Shown: positions 1 to 9,207 of the stretch, piece after piece
Layout of the letters: each line of letters opens with the position of its first letter
Numbering within the stretch: the first letter of the stretch is position 1
From: an uncultured Clostridia bacterium
GTDB taxonomy: Bacteria; Bacillota; Clostridia; Christensenellales; UBA3700
Assembly (NCBI GenBank): GCA_947246685.1
Contig: CAMXSN010000008.1
Coordinates: forward strand, 1 to 58,987
Direction of reading: 5' to 3'
DNA length: 58,987 nt
Translations under genes and position numbers: made by a program
Notes under the pieces: model-generated
What the model saw: the letters and a program-made list of their open reading frames with translations, nothing else
What the model was told of the DNA's origin: nothing
Database searches by the model: none

Positions 1-26
1 CTAAATTTTCCATATCCGTCTCACCC

Positions 27-58
27 TCGGTCAGGAAAGGTGTACTTTTCCTGACCGA
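27..58. repeat. Inverted repeat built on GTCAGGAAA / TTTCCTGAC
   Basis: Near-perfect hairpin: arm 27-38 (TCGGTCAGGAAA) pairs with 47-58. The core GTCAGGAAA-N-GTRYAC-TTTT recurs at 146-168 and, 35 kb away, at 35148-35169, so this is a dispersed element rather than a simple terminator. No T-run follows on plus. Confidence 0.6.
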
Positions 59-145
59 AAAGTATTGTAAACGACAGGGGGAAATAGTATAATGTAATAT
101 GTATAAAAATGTAATAATTTGTCCTATTTAAGACATAAATTTACA

Positions 146-168
146 GTCAGGAAAAGTACACTTTTTTT
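146..168. repeat. Second copy of the GTCAGGAAA element
   Basis: GTCAGGAAAAGTACAC followed by seven T. Only the left half and central AAAAGTACACTTTT palindrome are kept compared with the full inverted repeat at 27-58. Confidence 0.5.
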
Positions 169-245
169 GGAATTTTGTAATTATTCACTGAAAATTTCTT
201 CCATTTTTGTATTATTTTTTGAAAAAAGACTAAAACATACTGACA

Positions 246-278
246 TAAAAACCGCTTCTGCATTATTGCAAAAGCGGT
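246..278 (-). terminator. Rho-independent terminator after the MATE gene
   Basis: Read on minus: ACCGCTT...AAGCGGT stem (272-278 with 251-257, extended by inner TGCA pairing) followed by a run of T from the A-tract at 247-251. It lies about 80 bases past the stop of the MATE transporter. Confidence 0.65.
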
Positions 279-355
279 CGTTAAAAAATCATTTGCATAA
301 ATAAAACATTGCTATATCCATGCTGTTCTATATGCCAAAACGCGCAAATGCTACG

Positions 356-1741
356 TCAGGCAGTTGCATGCCTTTTCTTTTCGATTATAGGGATATTTGG
401 ACGCAACGAGATTTTTTTGTATTTTGCGGAGATCAAAACATAGTATCCGATTAAATATAGCACGTCAACCCCTAACCATGCGCAAGGATTGGACAGGCAA
501 AGTCCGAGATATCCCAAGACTTTGACCAACAAGAACGACGCCAGTATACGCATCAAAAGTTCGACAACTCCGCCGAGCGTGGTAATTATGCTGTATCCCA
601 TACCCTGCAAAGCGTTGCGATAGATATAAATAACCGCCAATCCTATATAGAATACGCCCTGCCAAAAAAGATATCTCTTGGAAAGTTCAAGCATCTGAAC
701 GCTTGGATTCTTGATAAAAAGCCCTGTCAACAGATCAGATCCGAAATAAACGACAATTCCGCCCAATATCGCAAGTCCTACGCTGACAATCATAGCCTGA
801 TTGACGCCCTTGTTGATCCTGACGATCTCTTTAGCGCCGTAATTTTGTCCGACGTAAGTGGCGACCGCGCTGCCCATTGCGACCAAAGCCTGCGTAACGA
901 TGCTGTCTATCTTGCTTGCCGCCGTATATGCGCTGACGTATAGTTTGCCGAAAGAATTAAGCGCAGCTTGCTGAACCATAATGCCGACTGCGATGATAGA
1001 ATACTGCACAGCCATAGGCAAACCGATAACCAAATGGTCAAAACAAAATCTAAACGACGTCTTAAAGTGTCTGCGCGAAAGTCTTAGCACATCGTATTTT
1101 CTGAACATATAAATCGCGCATGCTACTCCGGAAATCAACTGCGATATTACCGTCGCCCATCCGGCGCCCGCAACTCCCGTCTTAAACACTATGATAAACA
1201 TCAAATCTAGTCCCACATTGATAAACGACGCGAGAACAAGGAACAAAAGCGGAACTTTGCTGTCGCCCAACGCTCGTAGAATGCTAGACACCAAATTGTA
1301 TAACATAGTCGCGCCCAGGCCGGCAAAAACTACTACGATATAATCGTAAGAATAGTCTATTATCTCATCGGGCGTACGCATAAACCGAAGTATGGGCATT
1401 GTTGTGAATACGCTGACGATTGTCAGAACGAAAGTTATCGCGACGCTGAGCATAATAGAAGTGGCGACGCTCGATTTAACTTTCTCCTCATCCTGCTTGC
1501 CGAAATATTGACTTGTCTTGACAGCAAAACCCGCTGTCAGTCCTTGGACGAAACCGATTACCAAAAACGCCAGCGACGTAGTCGCCCCTACGCCCGCAAA
1601 AGCGTTTTCTCCCAATGTGTTGCCGACAATTATGTTGTCGACCATACTGTAGAGCTGTTGGAATACGTTGCCGATAAAAATAGGCAATGCAAAAAATAAA
1701 ATCTGTTTGAGCGGTCTGCCCTTTGTCAAATTCTTGACCAT
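356..1741 (-). CDS. MATE family multidrug/cation efflux transporter
   Basis: A membrane exporter of the MATE family, which typically moves drugs or metabolites out of the cell against an inward Na+ or H+ gradient. About 12 hydrophobic segments are visible. The N-terminus has the family pattern LPIFIGNVFQQLYSMVDNIIVG and the mid-protein linker pattern is normal; length about 461 residues is standard. I chose the start at 1741 (MVKNLTKGRPL) because GGAG lies seven bases upstream; the longer frame to 1843 lacks such a site. It stands alone between AT-rich gaps with its own terminator. The substrate cannot be read from sequence. Confidence 0.9.
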   Translation of the reverse strand: MVKNLTKGRPLKQILFFALPIFIGNVFQQLYSMVDNIIVGNTLGENAFAGVGATTSLAFLVIGFVQGLTAGFAVKTSQYFGKQDEEKVKSSVATSIMLSVAITFVLTIVSVFTTMPILRFMRTPDEIIDYSYDYIVVVFAGLGATMLYNLVSSILRALGDSKVPLLFLVLASFINVGLDLMFIIVFKTGVAGAGWATVISQLISGVACAIYMFRKYDVLRLSRRHFKTSFRFCFDHLVIGLPMAVQYSIIAVGIMVQQAALNSFGKLYVSAYTAASKIDSIVTQALVAMGSAVATYVGQNYGAKEIVRINKGVNQAMIVSVGLAILGGIVVYFGSDLLTGLFIKNPSVQMLELSKRYLFWQGVFYIGLAVIYIYRNALQGMGYSIITTLGGVVELLMRILASFLLVKVLGYLGLCLSNPCAWLGVDVLYLIGYYVLISAKYKKISLRPNIPIIEKKRHATA

Positions 1742-2050
1742 AGTTTTCTCCGAATTAAGACCTATAATTTTCCCGCCTCTCAATTCGATTAACCGACTTG
1801 TATTATACAACTTTTGCAGAAAAAGTAAAGAAAATAAACGCAAATTTTCGGGGAAATAAAAAATTGCATATAATGTAAATATTTATTGTGATATATTGTA
1901 AAATCAGTTAGGAAAATAATAGGAAACAATCATTTGTAAACGATTAAATAAAATCAGAGCTGTCCTATGAGAAATAAACTTATCGACTGCGTATGAATCG
2001 ATACGGCACAACTAATGCCCATATCGCCCTTCCGATATAAATAGTAATAA
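1742..2050. other. Intergenic gap, nothing clear
   Basis: AT-rich, about 309 bases between the MATE start and the FTR-like gene stop. I see no convincing ORF, hairpin with T-run, or consensus promoter; the MATE promoter must lie in the half nearest 1742 but no hexamer pair stands out. Confidence 0.4.
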
Positions 2051-2248
2051 TCAATCCTTGGACTTATAATAAAGTCCGCAGTGACAATAACCTTCAAAAT
2101 TCGGATCGGCAATCTGCTCTCTGAATTCCTTGCAGACGCACTTATTTTCTTCAATCATCTGCACTCGGCAAGGACAATATCCTCCGCGCGCTTTCAATCC
2201 CTCTTTAATAGCCGCGACAACTTCCTTGTCTTCATTGAATCTGACCAT
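2051..2248 (-). CDS. Ferredoxin:thioredoxin reductase catalytic-chain-like protein
   Basis: Small 65-residue protein with the cysteine pattern CPCR (N-terminal half), CVCKEF and CHCGLYY near the C-terminus, the pattern of the FTR catalytic beta chain that carries a 4Fe-4S cluster beside a redox disulfide and reduces thioredoxin with ferredoxin electrons. It is shorter than cyanobacterial FTR-beta (about 110) but like the compact forms in anaerobes. Start 2248 is set by GGAGG six bases before ATG; upstream in-frame residues have no site. It has its own promoter (2277-2306), so it is monocistronic. No variable chain or thioredoxin gene is adjacent; the partner is unknown. Confidence 0.75.
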   Translation of the reverse strand: MVRFNEDKEVVAAIKEGLKARGGYCPCRVQMIEENKCVCKEFREQIADPNFEGYCHCGLYYKSKD

Positions 2249-2276
2249 AAATGCACCTCCGAATATATCTATAAAT

Positions 2277-2306
2277 ATCATACGCAGATTATGACGCATA
2301 AGTCAA
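2277..2306 (-). promoter_or_regulatory. Sigma-A-type promoter for the FTR-like gene
   Basis: On minus: TTGACT (2301-2306), 18-base spacer, TATGAT (2277-2282), about 30 bases before the start codon. Confidence 0.65.
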
Positions 2307-2338
2307 CCGTTTGGTAATTTTACTGCAAAAATAGTGCA

Positions 2339-2364
2339 AAAAGCAGGCTCAAATGCCTGCTTTT
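2339..2364 (-). terminator. Terminator after aspartate kinase
   Basis: AAAAGCAGGC (2339-2348) pairs with GCCTGCTTTT (2355-2364) around a six-base loop. Read on minus it ends in TTTTTG, just beyond the lysC stop; the T-tract on plus makes it potentially bidirectional. Confidence 0.8.
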
Positions 2365-2385
2365 CTCACTCAAACTGTCACTCTC

Positions 2386-3705
2386 TTATTTTTGGAAAGC
2401 GTGATAAATTGCGTTGATAGCTCTTTCGTAATCGCTGGTAGCTATTCCGACGATGATATTCATTTCGCTAGAGCCTTGATCTATCATCCTGATATTGATA
2501 TTTTCTTTGGCGAGCGCGCCGCAAAGCGCAGAAGCAGTGCCCGGCTTGTAAGACATACCGTGCCCGACTGTCGCAACAAGCGAAATCCCGCTCTTTATCT
2601 CGATATGATCAGGTCTGACAACGCTTTTGATTCTCTCTACAACCACGTCTTCTTTTGCGGCGAGTTCGCTGTCTGGTATGATAATGCTCATCGTGTCTAT
2701 ACCCGTGGGAAGATGTTCAAACGAGATATTATAATATTCCAACACGGCAAGCACTTTGCGTACAAAACCCAACTCGCTGTTCATCATAGACTTCTCGATA
2801 TATACGATGCTGTAACCCTTCTTGCCTGCAATGCCCGTGATAACCCGCTTGTTCAACTCGCTATCGTCAAGTTCGGGCACAATCATAGTGCCGTCTGCCT
2901 GCGGACAGAACGTGTTGCGGATATTGATAGGTATGCCGCTCGCTCTCACAGGGAAAATCGACTCGGGATGAAGAACGTTGGCGCCCATATAAGCAAGTTC
3001 TCTTAATTCTTTATAAGAAAGTTTTTCTATAGGTTTAGGATTTGCGACAATGCGCGGATCTGCCGACATAAAGCCGTTGACATCCGTCCAATTCTCATAC
3101 AGACTTGCTCCGACTGCACGCGCAACGACCGCTCCGGAAACGTCCGAACCGCCTCTGCTGAAAGTGTGAACTATGCCCGATGCGTCTGCTCCGTAAAATC
3201 CGGGAATCACCGCCTTGTCGACATTGTTCAGCACTTGTTTAACTCTCTCGTTGGTCAATTCTGCCTCGAACTCGCCGTTGTCGGTAAAGATCATCAAGTC
3301 TTTTGCGTCTATGAAGTCAAAGCCCAACTTCTTTGCCACAATTACCGCCGAAAGATATTCGCCCCTCGAAGCGCAGAATTCCGCGGAATTGTATTTGTGC
3401 ATATCCCTTTCCACTTCGTCCAAATATGCGTCGATATCCAAAGAAATACCGAGATCTTGCACGATGCCTTTGAATCTCTCTCTTATCTTATTGAAAGTAT
3501 CCGCGCATTCCCCGTTGATCTGCAAGTCGTGATAGCACGCATATAGCATATCCGTAACCTTGTGATCTTGAGAAAATCTCTTGCCCGGCGCCGATACGAC
3601 AACGTATCTGCGTCTCTTGTCTTGATTGATAATGTCCGCTACCTGAGTAATAGCCTTGGCATCCGCCATTGACGTACCGCCGAATTTAACAACGGTGATT
3701 GACAT
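2386..3705 (-). CDS. lysC: Aspartate kinase
   Basis: Phosphorylates L-aspartate to aspartyl-4-phosphate, first step to lysine, diaminopimelate, threonine and methionine. The N-terminus has the kinase signature VVKFGGTSMADA (residues 5-16); the amino-acid-kinase core continues to about residue 280 with FSRGGSDVSGA, followed by two ACT domains that normally bind the feedback amino acid (SIVYIEKSMM and VATVGHGMSYKPG regions). At 439 residues it is a standard monofunctional enzyme. GAGG lies six bases before the ATG. A strong promoter lies at 3827-3855; the roughly 115-base leader has only a weak hairpin and no recognisable lysine riboswitch. Confidence 0.93.
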   Translation of the reverse strand: MSITVVKFGGTSMADAKAITQVADIINQDKRRRYVVVSAPGKRFSQDHKVTDMLYACYHDLQINGECADTFNKIRERFKGIVQDLGISLDIDAYLDEVERDMHKYNSAEFCASRGEYLSAVIVAKKLGFDFIDAKDLMIFTDNGEFEAELTNERVKQVLNNVDKAVIPGFYGADASGIVHTFSRGGSDVSGAVVARAVGASLYENWTDVNGFMSADPRIVANPKPIEKLSYKELRELAYMGANVLHPESIFPVRASGIPINIRNTFCPQADGTMIVPELDDSELNKRVITGIAGKKGYSIVYIEKSMMNSELGFVRKVLAVLEYYNISFEHLPTGIDTMSIIIPDSELAAKEDVVVERIKSVVRPDHIEIKSGISLVATVGHGMSYKPGTASALCGALAKENINIRMIDQGSSEMNIIVGIATSDYERAINAIYHAFQK

Positions 3706-3735
3706 ACTGCACCTCGCTTATATTATAAATATGCA

Positions 3736-3760
3736 AAAACGCCTTTACAACAAGCGTCTT
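3736..3760 (-). other. Weak hairpin in the lysC leader
   Basis: On minus, AAGACGC (3754-3760) can pair with GCGTTTT (3736-3742), followed by T residues. It could attenuate transcription, but the stem is only seven pairs with one G-U. Confidence 0.25.
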
Positions 3761-3826
3761 TGCGGTTTCTCGTCAGATAAAAGCAAATTTACTAATATGA
3801 ATATTATGTAAATTATGAGCAAATAT

Positions 3827-3855
3827 ATTTTACAATGCCCGCCGACATTTGGCAA
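3827..3855 (-). promoter_or_regulatory. Promoter of lysC
   Basis: On minus: TTGCCA (3850-3855), exactly 17 bases, TAAAAT (3827-3832). No other good pair lies between the DUF1015 stop and lysC. Confidence 0.6.
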
Positions 3856-3922
3856 GCGAAATAACTCCCAAATTGACAAAACCGTCGGGCGGAAGCGCTT
3901 GACGGCTTTAATCTACGCTTTT

Positions 3923-5167
3923 TCAATCGGCAATGATCTTGCGGCATTCGAGATAATATCTCTTATCCTCCGCATGTCCCATAGAGAATGATTTGCGCGG
4001 CAAAACTCCTCTTCTGACAACGTAATCAAACAGTCCGTCCTTCTCAAGACAAGGCATAAACACAGCAACGCCGTCGTTTTCTTTTGCTACGTTCAACAGA
4101 TGAGAATCTCCGTGAATGTAGTCGATCGTCATAGTTTTGTGAGAAGAATTATATTCGTCCATCAAATGCTGTATATCGGCGATAGCGTCGCTGGCATTGT
4201 CGGAAACAGTCCACGAATATTCTTGATTTCTGAAAACCACTTTGACCGAAGCGCTGCCGCCGAGAGCATTGAGTCTTTTTGTCATAAAATCAATAAAGTC
4301 TTCTCCTGCGCCGAGCACTACTCTGTGTATAGGCTGAAATTGCAAAGATTCGTCGTGAAGATTGACTAATTCGCAAAGCGCGTATCTTGCCGGATGCGTC
4401 TGACGCTGTTCCTCGCTCAAAGATTGCTTGATACTGTTCCAACATTCTTTTGCCGTTGCAAGAGAATGATTTCCGTCGCCTACGGCAAATAGTATCGGCT
4501 TTGACGAGCCGTATTTGGCAATAAGCGTATCGCTATCAGAAAGTCTGCTTATCTTCTCGATTATCTCGTCGCAATCGCTTATCTTGTAACCTTTGATATG
4601 TCCGCCGCCCATATTCAAATCAAAATCGTATGCGAGCGAAAAATCCGATCTTCTCTCGTAAAGGCTCTCTATGATTTCGCGACGGCTGTCGTCCATAAGC
4701 ATCATAATATGAGGCAGTTCCAAACAAGCGCCTTTGCGCACTTCAATCCTGGCGGGGAGCCTCTCCACGACAGTCTTTTCGGTAGCTTTTATCAAAGCGT
4801 CGTTGACGGACGTGTATTCGTAGTCTTCGAGATCTACGGCAATTACAAGCCCTTTTCTTGTCTGGCAGTCGGGAGTAATCCTCTCAACCAGTATAAATCC
4901 CTCGAAAGTTTCAAACAAATCGCTCTCAAGACAATCTCTCATCTTGGCATTGATCGCGTCGATCCTGTTCTGTTTGCCCTCTCTTTCCAAATATACTTCG
5001 GGGAAAATCATCTCAAGCGTCGACGGAGCATCCTTGACGATATCCGCCAGAGAGCGCCAATATTCCTCTTGCGAAGTAAATTGATCGCACGCTATAACGC
5101 TCCATTTCGTCATATCCACGTCGTGATTAGGCAATAGTATCTTAGGTACTTTAACTGTGCTTTCCAT
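3923..5167 (-). CDS. DUF1015 family protein
   Basis: 414-residue soluble protein with the DUF1015 hallmarks: IACDQFTSQEEYW near the N-terminus and the central VGDGNHSLATAKECW block (GDGNHSLAT). No catalytic function is established for this family; members are often found near serine or sugar metabolism genes. It precedes lysC on the same strand but 217 bases separate them and lysC has its own promoter, so co-transcription is uncertain. AGGA sits upstream of the ATG. No signal peptide or membrane segment. Confidence 0.85.
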   Translation of the reverse strand: MESTVKVPKILLPNHDVDMTKWSVIACDQFTSQEEYWRSLADIVKDAPSTLEMIFPEVYLEREGKQNRIDAINAKMRDCLESDLFETFEGFILVERITPDCQTRKGLVIAVDLEDYEYTSVNDALIKATEKTVVERLPARIEVRKGACLELPHIMMLMDDSRREIIESLYERRSDFSLAYDFDLNMGGGHIKGYKISDCDEIIEKISRLSDSDTLIAKYGSSKPILFAVGDGNHSLATAKECWNSIKQSLSEEQRQTHPARYALCELVNLHDESLQFQPIHRVVLGAGEDFIDFMTKRLNALGGSASVKVVFRNQEYSWTVSDNASDAIADIQHLMDEYNSSHKTMTIDYIHGDSHLLNVAKENDGVAVFMPCLEKDGLFDYVVRRGVLPRKSFSMGHAEDKRYYLECRKIIAD

Positions 5168-5253
5168 TAATATTCTTTTCCTTTAACGTAATTTATATCA
5201 GAAAAAATGTCAAACTTGCGTTTGACATCGTCTTCCTATCTATTGATCGAGCG

Positions 5254-6075
5254 TCAATTGTGTTTCTTATGCGCTTTCTTGTGATTATTTTTGCTCATAA
5301 CAGACGGCGAACTTATTCTGTATATGACCTTAATCTCTTCGAGTAATTTCTCGGGCGTCATATATCTCTTGATAGTTCCGCCTTGAACTACGCTGATAAT
5401 TCCGCTTTCTTCGCTGACTACGATTGCAAAAACGTCGCTCTCTTCAGTGATACCTATCGCCGCTCTGTGTCTCGTGCCCAGATCTTTGGCAAGCGTAACT
5501 TCCTGAGAAAGAGGAAGGAAACATCCGGCGGAGATAATTCTGTCGCCCAACACTACGACCGCTCCGTCGTGCAAAGGAGCCTTGGTATTAAATATGCTCT
5601 CCAACAATCCGCAGGAAATAGTCGCGTCAAGCGCGGTGCCGGTGTCGAGTATGTGCGCAGGAACTTCGGTTGGCGCGATAATAATCAATGCGCCGACGTC
5701 GTTCTTCGCCATATTCTGGCAGGCTTTGACGATTTCCGTAGCAGAGATAAGCAACTGTTCGTCAGTCGTGTTGTAGCCGTATTTAACTTTCTGTCGACGG
5801 GCTATCTTGCTCATAAATATTTTGAGATCCGATCGGTATACCTCGACAGTCGTTACAATCCAGAAGATATTGAAGAATCTCAGCACGTCGAGGGCGATAT
5901 ACGCAATATTTCTGAATTTTTGATTGAGAATCAACAGAGCAAGATATACAACCGAATACGCGGCGGTAAGAAGCGCCATGCGATAACTGTTTCTTCTTGC
6001 GAAGAATACGAACATTGCTATAGCAACCGCCAAAGTCATTGCGATGTCTATTATTACCCAAGCCGGTGAATCCAT
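5254..6075 (-). CDS. cdaA: Diadenylate cyclase CdaA
   Basis: Condenses two ATP into cyclic di-AMP at the cytoplasmic membrane, a signal controlling potassium, osmolytes and cell wall. Three N-terminal membrane helices (residues about 8-75) are followed by a DAC domain with the catalytic DGA (170-172) and RHR (202-204) motifs. Length 273 matches CdaA. GGAG lies eight bases before the ATG. The usual partners ybbR and glmM are not next to it; instead the upstream neighbour is the M28-like protein about 106 bases away, so the conserved cdaA-cdaR-glmM cluster is broken here. The basic C-terminal tail is rich in His and Lys. Confidence 0.93.
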   Translation of the reverse strand: MDSPAWVIIDIAMTLAVAIAMFVFFARRNSYRMALLTAAYSVVYLALLILNQKFRNIAYIALDVLRFFNIFWIVTTVEVYRSDLKIFMSKIARRQKVKYGYNTTDEQLLISATEIVKACQNMAKNDVGALIIIAPTEVPAHILDTGTALDATISCGLLESIFNTKAPLHDGAVVVLGDRIISAGCFLPLSQEVTLAKDLGTRHRAAIGITEESDVFAIVVSEESGIISVVQGGTIKRYMTPEKLLEEIKVIYRISSPSVMSKNNHKKAHKKHN

Positions 6076-6181
6076 ATCTTACTCTCCTTTTTAAGAATTT
6101 TTTATGTTCTATACTATAATATAATTTTTTTTGGCAAAAATAAAGCGTTTTTATTAATTTTAGACTACTTTTTTTGTTTTA

Positions 6182-7582
6182 TTACAAAAACGGGTCGTCT
6201 GAAGGCGGAGTTTTGTCATTATTTGAGTCCGAATTATTCTCCGAAGCAGTATTCTCCGTCGCGTTATCGGAAAAAGGCTCGACATTTTGCGGCGTATCCT
6301 CTTGTTTCGGCTTGACGTATTTATCGATATTTTTGCGCAAATAGTTCTTGATTGCCATTATCGCGCCGAACATAGCGCCTACCAAAACTATTCTCGTAAT
6401 CACGCTGACGAGATTGGCGGTCTTTGTGTTTTGCGTCCATTCGACCGTTTCTTCCGAACGAGCTTGATCCAACACCTTTGCAAAGGTCGCCGCGTTGTCT
6501 TTGTCCAAAGCGCGCATCGCGCCGCCGACAACGCTGTCGAGAGAGTTCCTTACGCCTTGCTCGCCTCTGCGCTTCAACATGTTTTCCAACGTGTCGTCGG
6601 CGGTGTGATAAACGTTGTCTTTTCCGTCTATCTCAGTGAGCACGGGATGATTGTTTACGGACCAATTCAGCGACAGATAATGCGCTGTCGGAACGCCTCT
6701 GTTCATAAAGAAATATTGATTGCCTAGCATTCCTATGTGCGAATAGTTGTAGAGCGTCTCGTCTTCCATGACAAACTGAGCGACGTTTTTATCTTTCGGT
6801 ATCGGTTTTGCGTCCGTCAAAGCGTTGAGATAACGATTGTAAGTCGTGCCGTTCTCCCGCGAATAAACATAGAGATTTTCTCCGCCGCCCAGCAAAGAGA
6901 AATTGACCATAATGGATATCCGATCCAATTCTTGCCTGTTAAGCTTAGATACGTAATGTCTGGCTCCGCTCCAATCGTAGCATCCTCCCGTAAAGAATGC
7001 GAACTTGAGGTCGTAATCGACGTCTGTGTCTTTGAGTAACTCGGCAAGCGTCAGCAACACCGCCGCGCCGCTTGCGCTTTCATAGCTTCCGTCGGCTTTC
7101 CACTTTTCGCCTTTGGCGGTCTTTTCCGAATAGAGATTATCGTATTGCGCGGAAAGTATAATCTCGCCTTTTGCATTTTGAGCTTTCTTTTGGAAAATCA
7201 CGTTGTATGCGTCGGCATCTTTCACCTCGCTGCCGTCATATCTGACAAACGCCGTCTTGAATTTTTGCAGCCCCGCTACGCCGTCGTCGTCGAACGCTCC
7301 CGAGTAGCCGTAACTTGCCATCCTTTCGCTTAGATATTTCGCGGCGACAAGTTCCCCTTCCGTAGCGACAGTCCTGTCGGCATACTCCGACGAAAGTATT
7401 TGCAGATTATCAAAAGCGGACGATCCGCTCGCGTCGTAATCTTTTTTCAACGAAGAGAAATCCTCGCCTTTTGAATCGCAGGAAACCGCGAACATAAGAA
7501 TGCATATCAAAACCGTCAGCGCCGTCGCCGCCGTCAAAACTCTTTTTATTTTGTCTGCCGTCACAGTCGTCTTAATACTCAT
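6182..7582 (-). CDS. Membrane-anchored M28-like protein with degenerate metal site
   Basis: The core follows zinc aminopeptidases of family M28, but the ligands are gone: the GAHxD His is Gln (SAQYDN, residue 146), the bridging Asp is Glu (168), the catalytic Glu-Glu pair is Gly-Cys (200-201) and the next Asp is Ser (229); only the C-terminal His (YHTADDT, 326) remains. It is therefore probably not a peptidase. An N-terminal hydrophobic segment ends in AVSC, a poor lipobox, and a second membrane helix lies near residues 390-412, followed by an acidic Asn/Ser-rich tail. The start at 7582 is set by GAGG. It is translated just after the upstream membrane protein (7-base gap), suggesting they act together. 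Function unknown. Confidence 0.75.
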   Translation of the reverse strand: MSIKTTVTADKIKRVLTAATALTVLICILMFAVSCDSKGEDFSSLKKDYDASGSSAFDNLQILSSEYADRTVATEGELVAAKYLSERMASYGYSGAFDDDGVAGLQKFKTAFVRYDGSEVKDADAYNVIFQKKAQNAKGEIILSAQYDNLYSEKTAKGEKWKADGSYESASGAAVLLTLAELLKDTDVDYDLKFAFFTGGCYDWSGARHYVSKLNRQELDRISIMVNFSLLGGGENLYVYSRENGTTYNRYLNALTDAKPIPKDKNVAQFVMEDETLYNYSHIGMLGNQYFFMNRGVPTAHYLSLNWSVNNHPVLTEIDGKDNVYHTADDTLENMLKRRGEQGVRNSLDSVVGGAMRALDKDNAATFAKVLDQARSEETVEWTQNTKTANLVSVITRIVLVGAMFGAIMAIKNYLRKNIDKYVKPKQEDTPQNVEPFSDNATENTASENNSDSNNDKTPPSDDPFL

Positions 7583-7589
7583 ACGCACC

Positions 7590-8219
7590 TCACACAAACA
7601 GCAATAAGCCTATCGTCGGCAAAAGCATAATATTGAAGAGTATCGGATAATATTTTTTCTCCAATCCCCTTGAAAAAGTCAGAAAAAACAAAGCCATCGC
7701 GATTATCGCCAACGCAATGCCCGATACAGCCGCGCCTAAGTTGTAAGCAAGCGGATAAAAATTGAAAATCAAGCCGCATATGCCGAGTCCGTAAGTGAGC
7801 AGAAGAAAGCTGCCGTCAAGACAAATCCTGAATTTTCTGATATTGAAATCGACGCCGATCACAAGATATTGATTGAACGTAAGATAAGCGAAAAATTTGC
7901 AATACAGCGTATAGAATAAAAAGTATAATCCGGCAAGAAACAGAGGCGCGATATATTTGAAACTCGCTACCAGCATAGCGTCGTCGAACAAAGAAAATAT
8001 TTCGGAAAAACTAATCCCCGACATCTGGGCAAACGTGCTGCCGTAAGACGGATCGATAATGTAAGCGAAAAGCAAATTGAAATTGCGCTTCCCAACAAAT
8101 ATTAATGAAAAATATATGCCGCCGATAAGTAAAATTTTGAGCAGTATGGTCACCCAATCGTTTTTAAGCTTGGGAGTCCTGGGTCTTATTGTGAATACGG
8201 GTGTCGTATTATTTTGCAT
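7590..8219 (-). CDS. Polytopic membrane protein of unknown function
   Basis: 209 residues with five to six hydrophobic helices and a proline-rich cytoplasmic N-terminus. I recognise no family motif. Its ATG overlaps the end of holA (11 bases) and its stop lies just before the M28-like gene, so the three are one transcript. A plausible job is a membrane partner of that protein, but this is inference from spacing alone. Confidence 0.7.
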   Translation of the reverse strand: MQNNTTPVFTIRPRTPKLKNDWVTILLKILLIGGIYFSLIFVGKRNFNLLFAYIIDPSYGSTFAQMSGISFSEIFSLFDDAMLVASFKYIAPLFLAGLYFLFYTLYCKFFAYLTFNQYLVIGVDFNIRKFRICLDGSFLLLTYGLGICGLIFNFYPLAYNLGAAVSGIALAIIAMALFFLTFSRGLEKKYYPILFNIMLLPTIGLLLFV

Positions 8220-9207
8220 TTGTCTTCCCCATAAGATAAGTTATTGCGAGATCGAGCGCGTTGTCGGGAGAAATCCTGCCGCTCTTGAAATCGTATTCCA
8301 ATCGATAAAGATAATATACCGTGTTTTTCAGTTTAGATAAAAATCCGCTCGTCCTGCGTTTGGCTGACTCGATATTCTTTTTTGCCATAAACAAAGCGCC
8401 CTTTTTCATCCCCAGACTTTCGCATAGGAATTCGTCGCCGCCCTCGTTGGTCATTATCGCAAACATACGCTTGTAAGTAAGCGTAATCGTAGCAAGCAAC
8501 ATAGACGGCTTGTCGCCGCGTCTGAGCAACACGTCGATTATGCCCATAGCCTTGTCGAAATCGTTGTCTTGCACTGCGAATATGAATTCAAATACCTGCG
8601 TCTCCGTGTCCGTGGGCACGAGATCTTCGATAAGCGCTTTGTCGACTTGAATTTCGCTGCCGCAATACAGCATGATTTTTTTCAATTCGTTGTTGACCTT
8701 GCCAAAATCCTTATTACAGCGATGCACGATCTCTGAAAGCGCGGACTTATCGTATTTAACCTTATAGAATTTGAATAACGTCTCTATATAGCCGACGTAA
8801 TCGGAAAGCCCCATCTTGTTGCAATCCACGTCGACAACATATTGACTGACAGCATTTTTTATCGACGCGCTGTTGATCAACAGTAGTATATTGCCTTCGC
8901 ATATATTATTGACGTAATCAAGCCATTTTTCCGTCTCGTCCAACGATAATTTGCGATTAAAATCTTTGACGATCACCAAACGTCTGTCTCCGAACATAGA
9001 ACCGTAATTCAGCGACGCGATAATATCTTCGCTTAAGACGTCGTTGCCTTCGAACTTTTCGACGCAAAAATCCAGAGTTTCTGCCGGCAATAGCGCGTAA
9101 AACTTGTCAAGAGCAAACAAAATCAGACCTTCATCGTCTCCGTTCAAGGCATAAATATCCGATATATTGGTCTTGAATGTCTGCTTTAACTGTAACGCCT
9201 GCATCAA
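8209..9207 (-). CDS. holA: DNA polymerase III subunit delta
   Basis: Clamp-loader delta subunit, which opens the beta sliding clamp at primer ends. The N-terminal segment YALNGDDEGLILFALDK and the following FGDRRLVIVKDF (residues 72-83) fit the HolA ATPase-like fold without a Walker A site; the C-terminal helical domain has the MLLATITLTYKRMF pattern. Length 332 is typical. Its start overlaps the comEC stop by four bases (ATGA), the comEC-holA pairing common in Firmicutes, which supports the call. Confidence 0.88.
   Translation of the reverse strand: MMQALQLKQTFKTNISDIYALNGDDEGLILFALDKFYALLPAETLDFCVEKFEGNDVLSEDIIASLNYGSMFGDRRLVIVKDFNRKLSLDETEKWLDYVNNICEGNILLLINSASIKNAVSQYVVDVDCNKMGLSDYVGYIETLFKFYKVKYDKSALSEIVHRCNKDFGKVNNELKKIMLYCGSEIQVDKALIEDLVPTDTETQVFEFIFAVQDNDFDKAMGIIDVLLRRGDKPSMLLATITLTYKRMFAIMTNEGGDEFLCESLGMKKGALFMAKKNIESAKRRTSGFLSKLKNTVYYLYRLEYDFKSGRISPDNALDLAITYLMGKTNAK

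Noticed and set aside
3706-3922. Lysine riboswitch before lysC
   Set aside because: Promoter leaves only about 115 bases of leader, too short for the roughly 170-base aptamer, and none of its conserved core is visible.
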